Notes: generated by a model from the sequence alone, not told the origin. Shown: positions 1 through 7,405, counted from the first letter of the stretch. The stretch is DNA of 24,072 nucleotides from Lachnospiraceae bacterium (GCA_014804225.1 JAAVAF010000039.1:1-24072); one strand, 5' to 3'. Translations and numbers: made by a program.

Positions 1-373
1 CGCGGAAACGTGTATTCTGTAACAATACAACATCACCTTCATTCATTGCTTCCACTGCTGCTGTCGCTGCCTCGCCTGTTACGTTATAATCAGAAACAAA
101 GTTTACTTCCTTGCCGAGCTTCTCAGAAAGTCTTTTTGCAACAGGTGCTAATGACTCGCCTTCGTTCGGGCCGTTCTTAACCTTTCCTAAGTGTGAGCAG
201 AGAATAACCTTGCCGCCGTCCTTGATTAACTTTTCGATTGTAGGAAGCGCTGCAACGATACGGGTCTCGTCTGTAATCTCACCGTTCTTTAAAGGTACAT
301 TAAAATCGCATCTTACTAATACTCTTTTTCCTTTTACGTTGATATCATCAACTGATTTTTTGTTTAATCCCAT
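1..373 (-). CDS. pgk: Phosphoglycerate kinase, N-terminal part (cut by window edge)
   Basis: The first 124 codons are present and the gene runs off the left edge. Phosphoglycerate kinase transfers phosphate from 1,3-bisphosphoglycerate to ADP in cytosolic glycolysis. The start MGLNKKSVDDINVKGKRVLV is typical of the family. It is followed by the substrate-binding stretch RCDFNVPL (about residues 22-29), then the SHLG motif and the LQNTRFR motif at the cut end. An ATG at 371-373 has GGAGG about 7 nt upstream. gap lies upstream in the same direction, so this is the common gap-pgk glycolytic pair. Only 32 nt separate the terminator-like hairpin from the start codon. No separate promoter is convincing there, so expression by read-through from gap is likely (inference). 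Confidence 0.95.
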   Translation of the reverse strand, partial: MGLNKKSVDDINVKGKRVLVRCDFNVPLKNGEITDETRIVAALPTIEKLIKDGGKVILCSHLGKVKNGPNEGESLAPVAKRLSEKLGKEVNFVSDYNVTGEAATAAVEAMNEGDVVLLQNTRFR

Positions 374-404
374 TTTTGATTCCTCCATTTATATTAAAAT
401 TTGA

Positions 405-434
405 AAAAGGTCCGGTCCATAAGACCGGACCTTT
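405..434 (-). terminator. Strong hairpin between gap and pgk, possible partial terminator
   Basis: A perfect 12-bp stem (406-417 with 423-434, loop 418-422) has a core of GGTCCGGTC/GACCGGACC. In the minus-strand RNA it is followed by five U (405 and beyond), as in a rho-independent terminator. It begins 22 nt after the gap stop. Since pgk starts only about 30 nt further on, it probably lowers rather than abolishes pgk transcription, or it marks an RNA processing or stability site. A weaker 6-bp stem (421-426 with 439-444) overlaps the arm used by the terminator. Confidence 0.8.
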
Positions 435-456
435 GATAGGTCTTTTAATTGACAAA

Positions 457-1458
457 TTATGATAACTCTGAGAAGTACTTAATTGTTCTTACCATCTGAG
501 ATGTGTAGCTGTTCTCGTTGTCATACCAAGATACAACCTGAACTAAGTTGTCAGCGCCAACCATTGTCTGTGTTGCATCAAAGATTGAGCCGTATGTGCT
601 TCCAACGATATCTGAAGATACAATTTCATCCTCGTTGTAGCCGAATGACTCTGTAGCTGCTGCCTTCATAGCTGCATTGATTTCTTCCTTTGTTACAGAC
701 TTCTCAACAGTTGCTACCAAAATTGTTGTAGAACCTGTCGGTGTCGGAACACGCTGTGCAGAACCGATCAACTTACCGTTCAACTCAGGAATAACAAGAC
801 CGATTGCCTTTGCTGCACCTGTTGAGTTCGGAACGATATTTACAGCGCCTGCGCGGCTTCTTCTCAAATCGCCCTTTCTCTGAGGTCCGTCAAGGATCAT
901 CTGATCACCTGTGTATGCATGGATTGTGCTCATGATACCAGACTTAATGCCTGCCAAATCATTGAGTGCCTTAGCCATCGGAGCTAAGCAGTTTGTTGTA
1001 CAAGAAGCAGCAGAGATAATTGTATCTGATGCCTTTAATGTCTCATGGTTTACATTGTAAACGATTGTAGGAAGGTCATTTCCTGCCGGTGCTGAAATAA
1101 CAACCTTTCTTGCACCTGCATTGATGTGTGCCTGTGCCTTCTCTTTGCTTGTGTAGAAGCCTGAGCACTCTAACACAACGTCAACCTTTAACTCACCCCA
1201 CGGGCAGTTGTTTGCATCGGGCTCTTTGTAGATCTTGAGTGTCTTACCGTCAACAGTGATTGTGTCCTCTCCTGCAGAAACGGTGTCTGCTAAAGCATAT
1301 TTTCCCTGTGAAGAGTCATACTTTAACAAATGTGCCAACATCTTAGGACTTGTCAAGTCATTGATTGCTACTACTTCGTATCCTTCTGCTCCAAACATCT
1401 GTCTGAATGCAAGACGACCAATACGACCAAAACCATTGATTGCTACTCTTACTGCCAT
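457..1458 (-). CDS. gap: Glyceraldehyde-3-phosphate dehydrogenase, type I
   Basis: Oxidises and phosphorylates glyceraldehyde-3-phosphate to 1,3-bisphosphoglycerate with NAD+ in the cytosol. At 333 aa it has the normal family length. The N-terminal Rossmann motif INGFGRIGR is at residues 7-15. Asp34 after the second strand suggests NAD rather than NADP use. The catalytic motif ASCTTNC places the nucleophile at Cys153, and the partner His is at residue 180 (STIHAYTGDQ). The ATG at 1456-1458 has AGGAGG at 1467-1472. pgk follows downstream past a hairpin. A candidate promoter lies at 1614-1642. No regulator of the CggR type is encoded beside it. There is little doubt about the call. Confidence 0.98.
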   Translation of the reverse strand: MAVRVAINGFGRIGRLAFRQMFGAEGYEVVAINDLTSPKMLAHLLKYDSSQGKYALADTVSAGEDTITVDGKTLKIYKEPDANNCPWGELKVDVVLECSGFYTSKEKAQAHINAGARKVVISAPAGNDLPTIVYNVNHETLKASDTIISAASCTTNCLAPMAKALNDLAGIKSGIMSTIHAYTGDQMILDGPQRKGDLRRSRAGAVNIVPNSTGAAKAIGLVIPELNGKLIGSAQRVPTPTGSTTILVATVEKSVTKEEINAAMKAAATESFGYNEDEIVSSDIVGSTYGSIFDATQTMVGADNLVQVVSWYDNENSYTSQMVRTIKYFSELS

Positions 1459-1588
1459 GTTATTTTCCTCCTAAAAATAAAATAAATTTTACTATTTTAT
1501 TATCTTATCTTGTCCAATCTCTCGACACTGATACAACACTTTTGAAAAAACACACGGTTCTTTCTGTATATTGCATAATGTGAAATGA

Positions 1589-1618
1589 TTGACAAAATTT
1601 TATCAACACATCTATCTT
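1589..1618 (+). promoter_or_regulatory. Candidate sigma-A promoter for the hisK-like gene
   Basis: A perfect -35 TTGACA (1589-1594), an 18-nt spacer and a -10 TATCTT (1613-1618, 4 of 6). The leader to the start at 1773 would be about 150 nt. The -10 is weak, so the call is tentative. Confidence 0.4.
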
Positions 1619-1642
1619 ACCTAATTATGGTAGAAAATTCAA
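1614..1642 (-). promoter_or_regulatory. Candidate sigma-A promoter for gap
   Basis: Read on the minus strand: TTGAAT (1637-1642), a 17-nt spacer and TAAGAT (1614-1619), each 4 of 6 to consensus. It would give a leader of about 150 nt. Other A/T-rich combinations nearer the gene are possible. Confidence 0.35.
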
Positions 1643-1772
1643 GTCATATTTCAAAAAAAATTGAAAAACTTATAGAAAATATTAATAAACATGTTTTTAT
1701 CATGATACGGTGTACTATTTTATTCCATTTTGTGCTACACTATACCTAAATTTACGATCAGGAGGTTCTCTT

Positions 1773-2588
1773 ATGTCTATCAAAGCAGATTATCATATGC
1801 ACTCGTCTTTTTCTGGTGACGGCACTGCCTCAATGGAAGATATGGCAAAACGTGCGTTGGAACTTGGACTTACTCATATATGCTTTACCGAACACTACGA
1901 TCCCGACTATATATATCCACCGGGGGAAGAGGGTATGTTTGAGCTGAATACGGATTCTTATTTGTACGAGCTCTTAAAACTTAAGAGCAAATACAGTGGA
2001 CAGTTGGAAATCGCATTTGGCGTAGAACTCGGACTTCAGCCCCATTTAAAAAGACAGCTTGCACTGTATGCAAAATCATATGAGTTTGATTTTATCATCG
2101 GTTCCTCACACCTTTGCAATCGAAAAGATCCCTACTATCCTGATTTTTTTCAGGGCAGAAATGAGGACGAAGCGCACCATGAATATTTTGAAGCTGTTTT
2201 AGAATGTGTGAAAACACTCCCTTATTTTGACGTGTATGGGCATCTTGACTATGTTGTCAGATATGGTCCTACAAAAGATGACTGCTATACCTATCAAAAG
2301 CACGCAGATGTTTTTGATAAAATCCTCTCTACGCTGATTGAAAACGAAAAAGGGATTGAGCTTAACACCGGTGGATTCAGAAGCGGTCTAAATCAGCCAA
2401 ATCCCTGTGCCGAAATTTTAAAACGCTACAAAGCGCTTGGCGGTGAAATCATTACAATTGGCTCTGATGCACATGAACCGAAGGATATTGCGGCTGATTT
2501 TGACAAAGCATACGATATCCTAAAAGAATGCGGTTTTCAATATTATTGTGTATTTCAAAACCGCATTCCTGAATATTTCAAATTGTAA
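1773..2588 (+). CDS. hisK: PHP-domain histidinol-phosphatase family protein (HisJ/HisK type)
   Basis: A 271-aa protein of the PHP metal-dependent phosphoesterase superfamily, closest in layout to the HisJ/HisK histidinol-phosphatases that remove phosphate from L-histidinol phosphate. The metal-binding motifs appear in order: DYHMH (His8, His10), TEHYD (His41), GVELG (Glu85), GSSHL (110-114), GHLDYV (from 156) and GSDAH (230-234). The start at 1773 has AGGAGG 7 nt upstream. An upstream in-frame ATG at 1710 lacks such a site. No other histidine-biosynthesis gene is in the window, so the substrate is inferred from family resemblance, and another phosphoester is possible. Its stop lies 3 nt from the stop of the convergent mnmA gene with no terminator between them. 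Confidence 0.82.
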   Translation: MSIKADYHMHSSFSGDGTASMEDMAKRALELGLTHICFTEHYDPDYIYPPGEEGMFELNTDSYLYELLKLKSKYSGQLEIAFGVELGLQPHLKRQLALYAKSYEFDFIIGSSHLCNRKDPYYPDFFQGRNEDEAHHEYFEAVLECVKTLPYFDVYGHLDYVVRYGPTKDDCYTYQKHADVFDKILSTLIENEKGIELNTGGFRSGLNQPNPCAEILKRYKALGGEIITIGSDAHEPKDIAADFDKAYDILKECGFQYYCVFQNRIPEYFKL

Positions 2589-2591
2589 GTA

Positions 2592-3668
2592 TCAAATGAT
2601 TGTACCGCCGCCATACACATAATCGTTTTGATAAAAAACCACTGCCTGTCCGGGTGTCACTGCCCTGACAGGCTCTTTAAATTGACAAGATACCCGCCCG
2701 TCTGCAAGTTTTTTAATCGTACAAGGTGCTCCCGCATGAGAATATCTGATTTTTGCCAGCACCTCGACCGGTTCATTAATATCCTCCACTGCCATAAAAT
2801 TAAGGTTGTCACATATCAGTCTGTCGGTAAACACATCCTCATTTGTTCCGATCACAACTTCGTTCGTATCCGGTCGGATTTCCGTTACAAACACCGGATA
2901 TCCCATCGCGAGATTAAGCCCTTTGCGCTGCCCTATTGTATAATGAATAATGCCTTTATGCTGCCCCAATACGTTTCCATCCGTCGATACAAAATTTCCG
3001 GCGGGCGGCAATTCTCCCTCTGCCTCACGCGCAACCACTGCCGCATAATCATTGTCAGGAACAAAGCAAATGTCCTGACTGTCCGGCTTTGATGCCACAT
3101 TCATTCCAAGCTCTGCTGCAATCTCTCTGATTTGCTCCTTCTCATATTCGCCTACAGGCATCAGGGTATGGGAGAGCTGATCCTGCGTCAGCCCATAAAG
3201 TGCATAAGTTTGATCTTTTTTCGCTGTTACAGAATTTTGAATTACATATCTTCCGTTTTCAAGCTGCTTCATTCGCGCATAGTGCCCCGTAGCGATATAG
3301 TCCGCACCGATCGCGATGCTCTTTTTCAAAAGTGCCTCCCACTTGACATAGCGATTGCACAGGATACAGGGATTCGGTGTCCTTGCATGAAGATAATCCT
3401 CCACAAACGGTTTTATCACACACGTCCTAAATTCTTCTTCGAAATTGAATACATAGTACGGAATATCCAGTTTTTGTGCAACACTGCGCGCGTCGTCAAC
3501 TGCGCTCAAGCCGCAGCAGCCGGCATTTTCTTCGATAGACTGCTGATCCTCATTTTGCCATATCTGCATGGTGACGCCAATGACATCATACCCCTGTTTC
3601 TTTAGAAGATATGCCGCCACCGATGAATCGACGCCGCCTGACATTCCCACGACTACTTTTTTCGCCAT
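2592..3668 (-). CDS. mnmA: tRNA-specific 2-thiouridylase MnmA
   Basis: Makes the 2-thio group of s2U34 in tRNAs for Lys, Glu and Gln, using ATP to adenylate the base and a persulfide sulfur. At 358 aa it has the usual length. The N-terminal PP-loop SGGVDSS occupies residues 10-16. The catalytic Cys pair is present: Cys101 in NPCILCN and Cys201 in SQDICF, matching the E. coli positions 102 and 199 closely. The C-terminal beta-barrel ends PGQAVVFYQND and a Gly-rich tail. The gene stands alone with its own good promoter at 3717-3745 and faces the hisK-like gene tail to tail. The sulfur donor gene (a NifS/IscS-type desulfurase) is not adjacent. Confidence 0.97.
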   Translation of the reverse strand: MAKKVVVGMSGGVDSSVAAYLLKKQGYDVIGVTMQIWQNEDQQSIEENAGCCGLSAVDDARSVAQKLDIPYYVFNFEEEFRTCVIKPFVEDYLHARTPNPCILCNRYVKWEALLKKSIAIGADYIATGHYARMKQLENGRYVIQNSVTAKKDQTYALYGLTQDQLSHTLMPVGEYEKEQIREIAAELGMNVASKPDSQDICFVPDNDYAAVVAREAEGELPPAGNFVSTDGNVLGQHKGIIHYTIGQRKGLNLAMGYPVFVTEIRPDTNEVVIGTNEDVFTDRLICDNLNFMAVEDINEPVEVLAKIRYSHAGAPCTIKKLADGRVSCQFKEPVRAVTPGQAVVFYQNDYVYGGGTII

Positions 3669-3716
3669 ATCAACAACAATTTCCTTTCCTTTTTTCCTAT
3701 CATATTACTAGGTTTT

Positions 3717-3745
3717 ATCATATCATCTTGCTTCTTTGCTGTCAA
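3717..3745 (-). promoter_or_regulatory. Sigma-A promoter of mnmA
   Basis: On the minus strand: perfect -35 TTGACA (3740-3745), 17-nt spacer, -10 TATGAT (3717-3722, 5 of 6). The leader to the ATG at 3666-3668 is about 40 nt. Its position makes any reading frame extending upstream of 3668 on this strand untranslated spacer. Confidence 0.8.
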
Positions 3746-3801
3746 TTCCTGCCACTTTTTCCGACCATATATTTTGTATGTTCTGAATAATCGCTTTTTT
3801 T

Positions 3802-3809
3802 CATACAAT
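3802..3809 (+). promoter_or_regulatory. Possible sigma-E-like -10 element before the spoVB-like gene
   Basis: CATACAAT matches the sigma-E -10 consensus CATACAHT at all positions, about 28 nt before the start codon. A GAATAA at 3785-3790 could serve as the ATA-type -35, but the spacing is about 4 nt shorter than in known sigma-E promoters. The element is also half of a small palindrome (CATAC-AAT-GTATG). Tentative. Confidence 0.3.
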
Positions 3810-3836
3810 GTATGGATAGTCAAACCGAGGTGCTCC

Positions 3837-5186
3837 ATGAAACAAAAAAACACAATTGTCAGCGGTTTTCGTATCAAAAATGTCGTGAAAAATCCCATTA
3901 TCATCGGTACCTTTTTTCTCACCTCTTCGGGGCTTATCACAAAGTTAATCGGATTTTTTTACCGCATTTTCCTGTCAAGAATTTTTCAGGAGGAAGGACT
4001 TGGCATTATCGGACTTGTTTCCCCTGTTATCATACTTGCTCACTCTATCTGCTCTGCGGGTATCCAAAATGCGATTACGCGTTATGTTGCCGCATCCAGA
4101 GGGGAAAAAGAGGGGGAAGGTTTCGGCTATCTTATTGTCGGTATTTTTATTTCCGTTGCACTTTCGCTGTTTACGGCATGGCTTGTTTTTGTCAATGCCA
4201 ATTACATCGCGCTTCATATCATTGGAGAGCTGCGCTGCGTTCCACTGCTGCGCATCAGTGCGCTTTCCTTTCCACTTGCAACTATTCACTGCTGCATCAA
4301 CGGATATTTTTACGGAAAAAAACGCGCTGCTGTTCCCGCCGCATCAATGCTTGTCGAACAGCTTACACGTGTTTTCTGCGTCTATTTTTTGTATCAGCTC
4401 TCATTAAAGCTCGGTGCCAATGCTTCCATTTCCTTTGTCTGTATCGGTATGCTCGCCGGCGAATTTACGTCAGCTATTTTTTCTTGTATTTTCCTTGCAC
4501 TCACACCTGCAAATACGCATAAAATATGTATTTGCAAAAATATGTGCGGCAATATTATATCCCTTGCATTTCCAATCAGCCTAAATCGCGTGTGTATCAG
4601 CTTTATCAGCACTATTGAAACGCTGCAAATTCCAAAACAACTTATTAACAGCGGTCTGTCCTTATCCGATTCATTGTCCGTTTACGGTGTGTTTTCCGGT
4701 ATGGCTTTTCCACTGATCATGTTCCCCAGTGCACTGACCGGCGCTGTATCCTCACTGCTTTTGCCCTCTGTTTCCGAGGCACAGATTTCAGGAAACAACA
4801 GACGGATCAAGCGACTTATCTGCATCACGTCTGCTTTCTGTTTTGCATTGGGAATTGGATGCATGATATTTTTCTGGATTTTTGCCGACTTGCTCGGAAC
4901 CTATCTCTTTGCAAGTCCCGTTGCCGCCTCACAAATCCGTGCGCTTTCCTTTGTCTGTCCTTTCCTATATATGTCGGGCGCACTTTGCAGCATTCTTCAC
5001 GGACTCGGAAAAACAGGAATTACATTCCTTTTTAACTTATCTTCTATCTTGCTTCGGCTCCTCTTTGTCTTTATCGCTGTACCGGCTTTTGGCTTTTCGG
5101 GATACCTTTATGGAATATTATTTAGCCAAATTCTCTTTGATTTGTTAATTATTCTTGCGTTAAAGAAATATATCATATATAATTAG
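3837..5186 (+). CDS. spoVB: SpoVB/MurJ-like polysaccharide flippase (MOP superfamily)
   Basis: A 449-aa polytopic membrane protein of the MOP exporter superfamily, in the branch that includes stage V sporulation protein B and other lipid-linked oligosaccharide flippases. The N-terminal block GTFFLTSSGLITKLIGFFYR and the following RIFQEEGLGIIGL are typical of SpoVB relatives. About 12 hydrophobic segments run through the rest. It is shorter than B. subtilis SpoVB (about 518 aa). The start at 3837 has GAGG upstream (3827-3830). In B. subtilis SpoVB acts in spore cortex synthesis, presumably by flipping lipid-linked precursors. Here that role is inferred, and another cell-wall glycan substrate is equally possible. 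DAHP synthase follows after 97 nt with no obvious terminator. Confidence 0.78.
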   Translation: MKQKNTIVSGFRIKNVVKNPIIIGTFFLTSSGLITKLIGFFYRIFLSRIFQEEGLGIIGLVSPVIILAHSICSAGIQNAITRYVAASRGEKEGEGFGYLIVGIFISVALSLFTAWLVFVNANYIALHIIGELRCVPLLRISALSFPLATIHCCINGYFYGKKRAAVPAASMLVEQLTRVFCVYFLYQLSLKLGANASISFVCIGMLAGEFTSAIFSCIFLALTPANTHKICICKNMCGNIISLAFPISLNRVCISFISTIETLQIPKQLINSGLSLSDSLSVYGVFSGMAFPLIMFPSALTGAVSSLLLPSVSEAQISGNNRRIKRLICITSAFCFALGIGCMIFFWIFADLLGTYLFASPVAASQIRALSFVCPFLYMSGALCSILHGLGKTGITFLFNLSSILLRLLFVFIAVPAFGFSGYLYGILFSQILFDLLIILALKKYIIYN

Positions 5187-5283
5187 ATTGTTTTTTGACA
5201 ATAGCGTTGAAAAACGGCTTTGTTTGATAACGATTATACGCGCCCACCAATTTACGGGTACCGCAAGAATAGGAGAAATGAAA

Positions 5284-6312
5284 ATGAGCTTTGAATTTAT
5301 AAAAAAATTACCGACCCCTGACCAAATCAGAGAGGAGTATCCGGTTCCTGTTGCATTACAGGAGTTAAAGAAAAAAAGGGACAAGGAAATCAGCGATGTT
5401 TTTACCGGAGAATCGGACAAGTTTCTTATGATTATCGGTCCTTGTTCCGCCGACAATGAAGATGCAGTATGCGAATACGTTTCGCGCCTTGCAAAAGTAA
5501 ATGAGAAAGTCAGCGACAAACTGATTTTAATCCCCAGGATTTACACAAACAAGCCCAGAACAACCGGCGACGGTTATAAGGGAATTGTTCACCAGCCCGA
5601 TCCGGAAAAGGGAACAGACTTTTTAAAGGGCATCATCGCGATGCGAAAAATGCAGCTTCAGGCAATCAGCGTTTCGGGACTCACAGCAGCTGATGAGATG
5701 CTCTATCCTGAAAACTGGGGCTACGTTTCCGATATTTTATCATATGTTGCAATCGGTGCGCGTTCTGTTGAAGATCAGCAGCATCGCCTTGTTGTAAGCG
5801 GATTTGATGTTCCCGCCGGTATGAAAAACCCTACCAGCGGTGACTTTAGCGTTATGCTGAATTCCGTGTATGCGGCGCAGCATTCCCACCCATTTATTTA
5901 CAGGGGCTGGGAGGTAAATACTACCGGAAACCCTCTGGCACACACAATTTTGCGTGGTGCTGTGAATAAGCACGGAAACAGCATTCCGAACTACCACTAT
6001 GAAGATTTGGTGCGTCTGCTTGACAACTACAATGAACGCGATCTTGTCAATCCGGCGTGTATCGTTGATGCAAATCACAGTAACTCCAATAAGCAGTTTA
6101 AAGAGCAGATCCGCATCGTTCTCGAGGTTATGCATTCTCGCAGACACAATGCTGAAATTGGAAAACTGGTAAAGGGTGTTATGGTGGAAAGCTACATCAA
6201 GGAAGGCTGCCAGAAGATTGGCGAACATATATACGGAAAGTCAATCACAGATCCTTGCCTTGGTTGGCAAGATACGGAGGAGTTGATTTATAAGGTTGCT
6301 GATCTCGTTTAG
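5284..6312 (+). CDS. aroF: 3-deoxy-7-phosphoheptulonate synthase (class I, AroFGH type)
   Basis: Condenses phosphoenolpyruvate with erythrose-4-phosphate to give DAHP, the first step of the shikimate pathway to aromatic amino acids. The protein is 342 aa, close to the E. coli enzymes (about 350). Metal ligand motifs are visible: GPCS (Cys54), DANHSNSNKQ (His), VMVESY (Glu) and SITDPCLGW (Asp). PRTT and KPRTTGDGYKG form the substrate site. The start was chosen at 5284 because AGGAG at 5271-5275 is 8 nt away, while the ATG at 5278 is too close. I see no T-box, trp-type leader peptide or clear promoter in the 97-nt gap after spoVB. A factor-independent terminator follows the stop. Feedback specificity (Phe, Tyr or Trp) cannot be read from the sequence. 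Confidence 0.95.
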   Translation: MSFEFIKKLPTPDQIREEYPVPVALQELKKKRDKEISDVFTGESDKFLMIIGPCSADNEDAVCEYVSRLAKVNEKVSDKLILIPRIYTNKPRTTGDGYKGIVHQPDPEKGTDFLKGIIAMRKMQLQAISVSGLTAADEMLYPENWGYVSDILSYVAIGARSVEDQQHRLVVSGFDVPAGMKNPTSGDFSVMLNSVYAAQHSHPFIYRGWEVNTTGNPLAHTILRGAVNKHGNSIPNYHYEDLVRLLDNYNERDLVNPACIVDANHSNSNKQFKEQIRIVLEVMHSRRHNAEIGKLVKGVMVESYIKEGCQKIGEHIYGKSITDPCLGWQDTEELIYKVADLV

Positions 6313-6324
6313 ATTTTCCATACA

Positions 6325-6360
6325 AAAAATCCACCTGATATTCGGGTGGATTTTTCTTGT
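6325..6360 (+). terminator. Rho-independent terminator of aroF
   Basis: An 11-bp stem, AAAAATCCACC (6325-6335) with GGTGGATTTTT (6345-6355), a 9-nt loop and a U-rich tail. It begins 12 nt after the aroF stop. Confidence 0.9.
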
Positions 6361-6370
6361 TCACTTAATC

Positions 6371-6464
6371 ATTCATGAATTTTAATGTGAACTTGTTCAC
6401 AATGCCTATGCACAATATTTGCAAAACGAATAAATTCGTTTATGAAAAATCTTTGATTTTTCAT
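6371..6464. repeat. Cluster of four consecutive palindromes after xerD
   Basis: Four inverted repeats fill this convergent intergenic region. They are ATTCATGAAT (6371-6380, perfect); TGTGAAC-TT-GTTCACA (6386-6401); AAACGAAT-AA-ATTCGTTT (6424-6441); and ATGAAAAATC-TTT-GATTTTTCAT (6442-6464, 10-bp stem). The last ends just 1 nt beyond the xerD stop codon and could act as its 3' end, although no long U-run follows. The aroF terminator is a separate structure just before them. The dense packing resembles a REP-like or small non-autonomous element, which is inference; only one copy is seen in this window. Confidence 0.6.
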
Positions 6465-6465
6465 T

Positions 6466-7350
6466 CTAGCCCCTTGGATGTGCCTTTGCATACACCTCTC
6501 TAATTCTGTTATGCGTAAGTGTCGCATATACTTGCGTTGTCGAGATATCCGAATGACCAAGCATCTCCTGAACACTGCGCAAATCCGCACCATTTTCCAC
6601 TAAATGTGCTGCAAATGAATGACGAAGGGTATGTGGGGTAATATCTGCCATAATCCCCGCTTTCTTTGCATAATATTTGATTAGTTTCCAGAAGCCTTGT
6701 CTGCTCATTGGCTGTCCCGAGCAGTTTACAAACAAAATATCCGATTTCAAGTCAAACAGCATGACATTGCGTGCTTTTTCCAAATAATTTGTCAACGCCC
6801 GCTTTGCCGCAGTGCCAAACGGAATTACACGTTCCCTGTTACTGTCGTGACAGATAATAAAGCCCATCTGCATATTGACATCAGAAATTTTCAGCGTAAT
6901 CAGCTCTGTCACTCTGATCCCTGTCGCATATAAAAGCTCTAACATCGCCTTGTCGCGAATTTCCTTCGGAGTATCGCCCTTTGGTTGCTCTAACAGCCAA
7001 ATCACCTCGTCCGGCGTCAAAATCTCCGGCATCTTCTTTTCAATTTTCGGCGCTTTCAGCCCATCCGAAATATCCTTTTCCACAATTTCTTCTTTACACA
7101 AATAGTGAAAGAACGCTTTTATGGAAGCAACATTTCTCGATATGGTTGCCGCGGCAAAATGATTCTCTCCTAAATACACAATATAAGACTCCAGAATCTC
7201 CGAAGTGATCTCATGAACTTCGGTGATTCCTTTTTCTTCTAAATACTGGCGCAGCTTACCTAAGTCTCTCTTGTACGATAATTCAGTATTAATTGAAGTT
7301 TTCTTGATATTATGTAAGTAAGAAATAAAGTTCTCAATTTCTCGTTCCAT
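6466..7350 (-). CDS. xerD: Site-specific tyrosine recombinase, XerD-like
   Basis: A 294-aa tyrosine recombinase of XerC/XerD length, expected to resolve chromosome dimers at dif. It has an N-terminal SAM-like core-binding domain (about 1-95) and a catalytic domain with Arg146 (ATGIRVTEL), His240-x-x-Arg243 (HTLRHSF), His266 (LGHSD) and the nucleophile Tyr275 (TTQVYATLTH). The beta-hairpin that normally reads GKGNKER here reads HDSNRER, so the usual catalytic Lys position holds Asp169. The start at 7350 has AGGAGG 14 nt upstream. An in-frame ATG at 7434 is excluded because it sits inside the promoter -35. spoIIM and nudF lie upstream, as in Bacillus, which supports XerD over an integrase. Confidence 0.88.
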   Translation of the reverse strand: MEREIENFISYLHNIKKTSINTELSYKRDLGKLRQYLEEKGITEVHEITSEILESYIVYLGENHFAAATISRNVASIKAFFHYLCKEEIVEKDISDGLKAPKIEKKMPEILTPDEVIWLLEQPKGDTPKEIRDKAMLELLYATGIRVTELITLKISDVNMQMGFIICHDSNRERVIPFGTAAKRALTNYLEKARNVMLFDLKSDILFVNCSGQPMSRQGFWKLIKYYAKKAGIMADITPHTLRHSFAAHLVENGADLRSVQEMLGHSDISTTQVYATLTHNRIREVYAKAHPRG

Positions 7351-7405
7351 AAATTTTTGAAAAACCTCCTCATAAAGTATTGGTTTACCCCTTGTGTCTG
7401 TTTCT

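Larger units (their letters stand above)
1459..1772. other. 314-nt divergent intergenic region, gap versus hisK-like gene
   Basis: An AT-rich region with no supportable gene. It holds the gap ribosome site (1467-1472), the hisK-like ribosome site (AGGAGG, 1760-1765) and two candidate sigma-A promoters on opposite strands that overlap in space (1589-1618 plus, 1614-1642 minus). The rest shows only A/T runs. I saw no tRNA, riboswitch or clear operator. Confidence 0.6.

Noticed and set aside
2628..3605. Two plus-strand reading frames of about 155 codons opposite mnmA
   Set aside because: They lie wholly inside a clearly recognised gene on the other strand, are rich in Cys, His and Arg, show no family motif and have no ribosome site.
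3653..3940. A minus-strand frame of 95 codons upstream of mnmA
   Set aside because: It spans the strong mnmA promoter and the start of the divergent spoVB-like gene and has no recognisable domain.
3812..4522. A 236-codon alternative frame within the spoVB-like gene
   Set aside because: Its Cys- and Arg-rich translation is not protein-like, while the overlapping frame encodes a clean polytopic membrane protein.
5187..5283. A possible T-box or attenuator leader before aroF
   Set aside because: The gap is only 97 nt and contains no T-box motif, no leader peptide with aromatic codons and no terminator/antiterminator pair.
6371..6464. A CRISPR array or dif site in the palindrome cluster
   Set aside because: The palindromes differ from each other and are not regularly spaced direct repeats, and I could not find the two 11-bp Xer arms around a 6-bp core.
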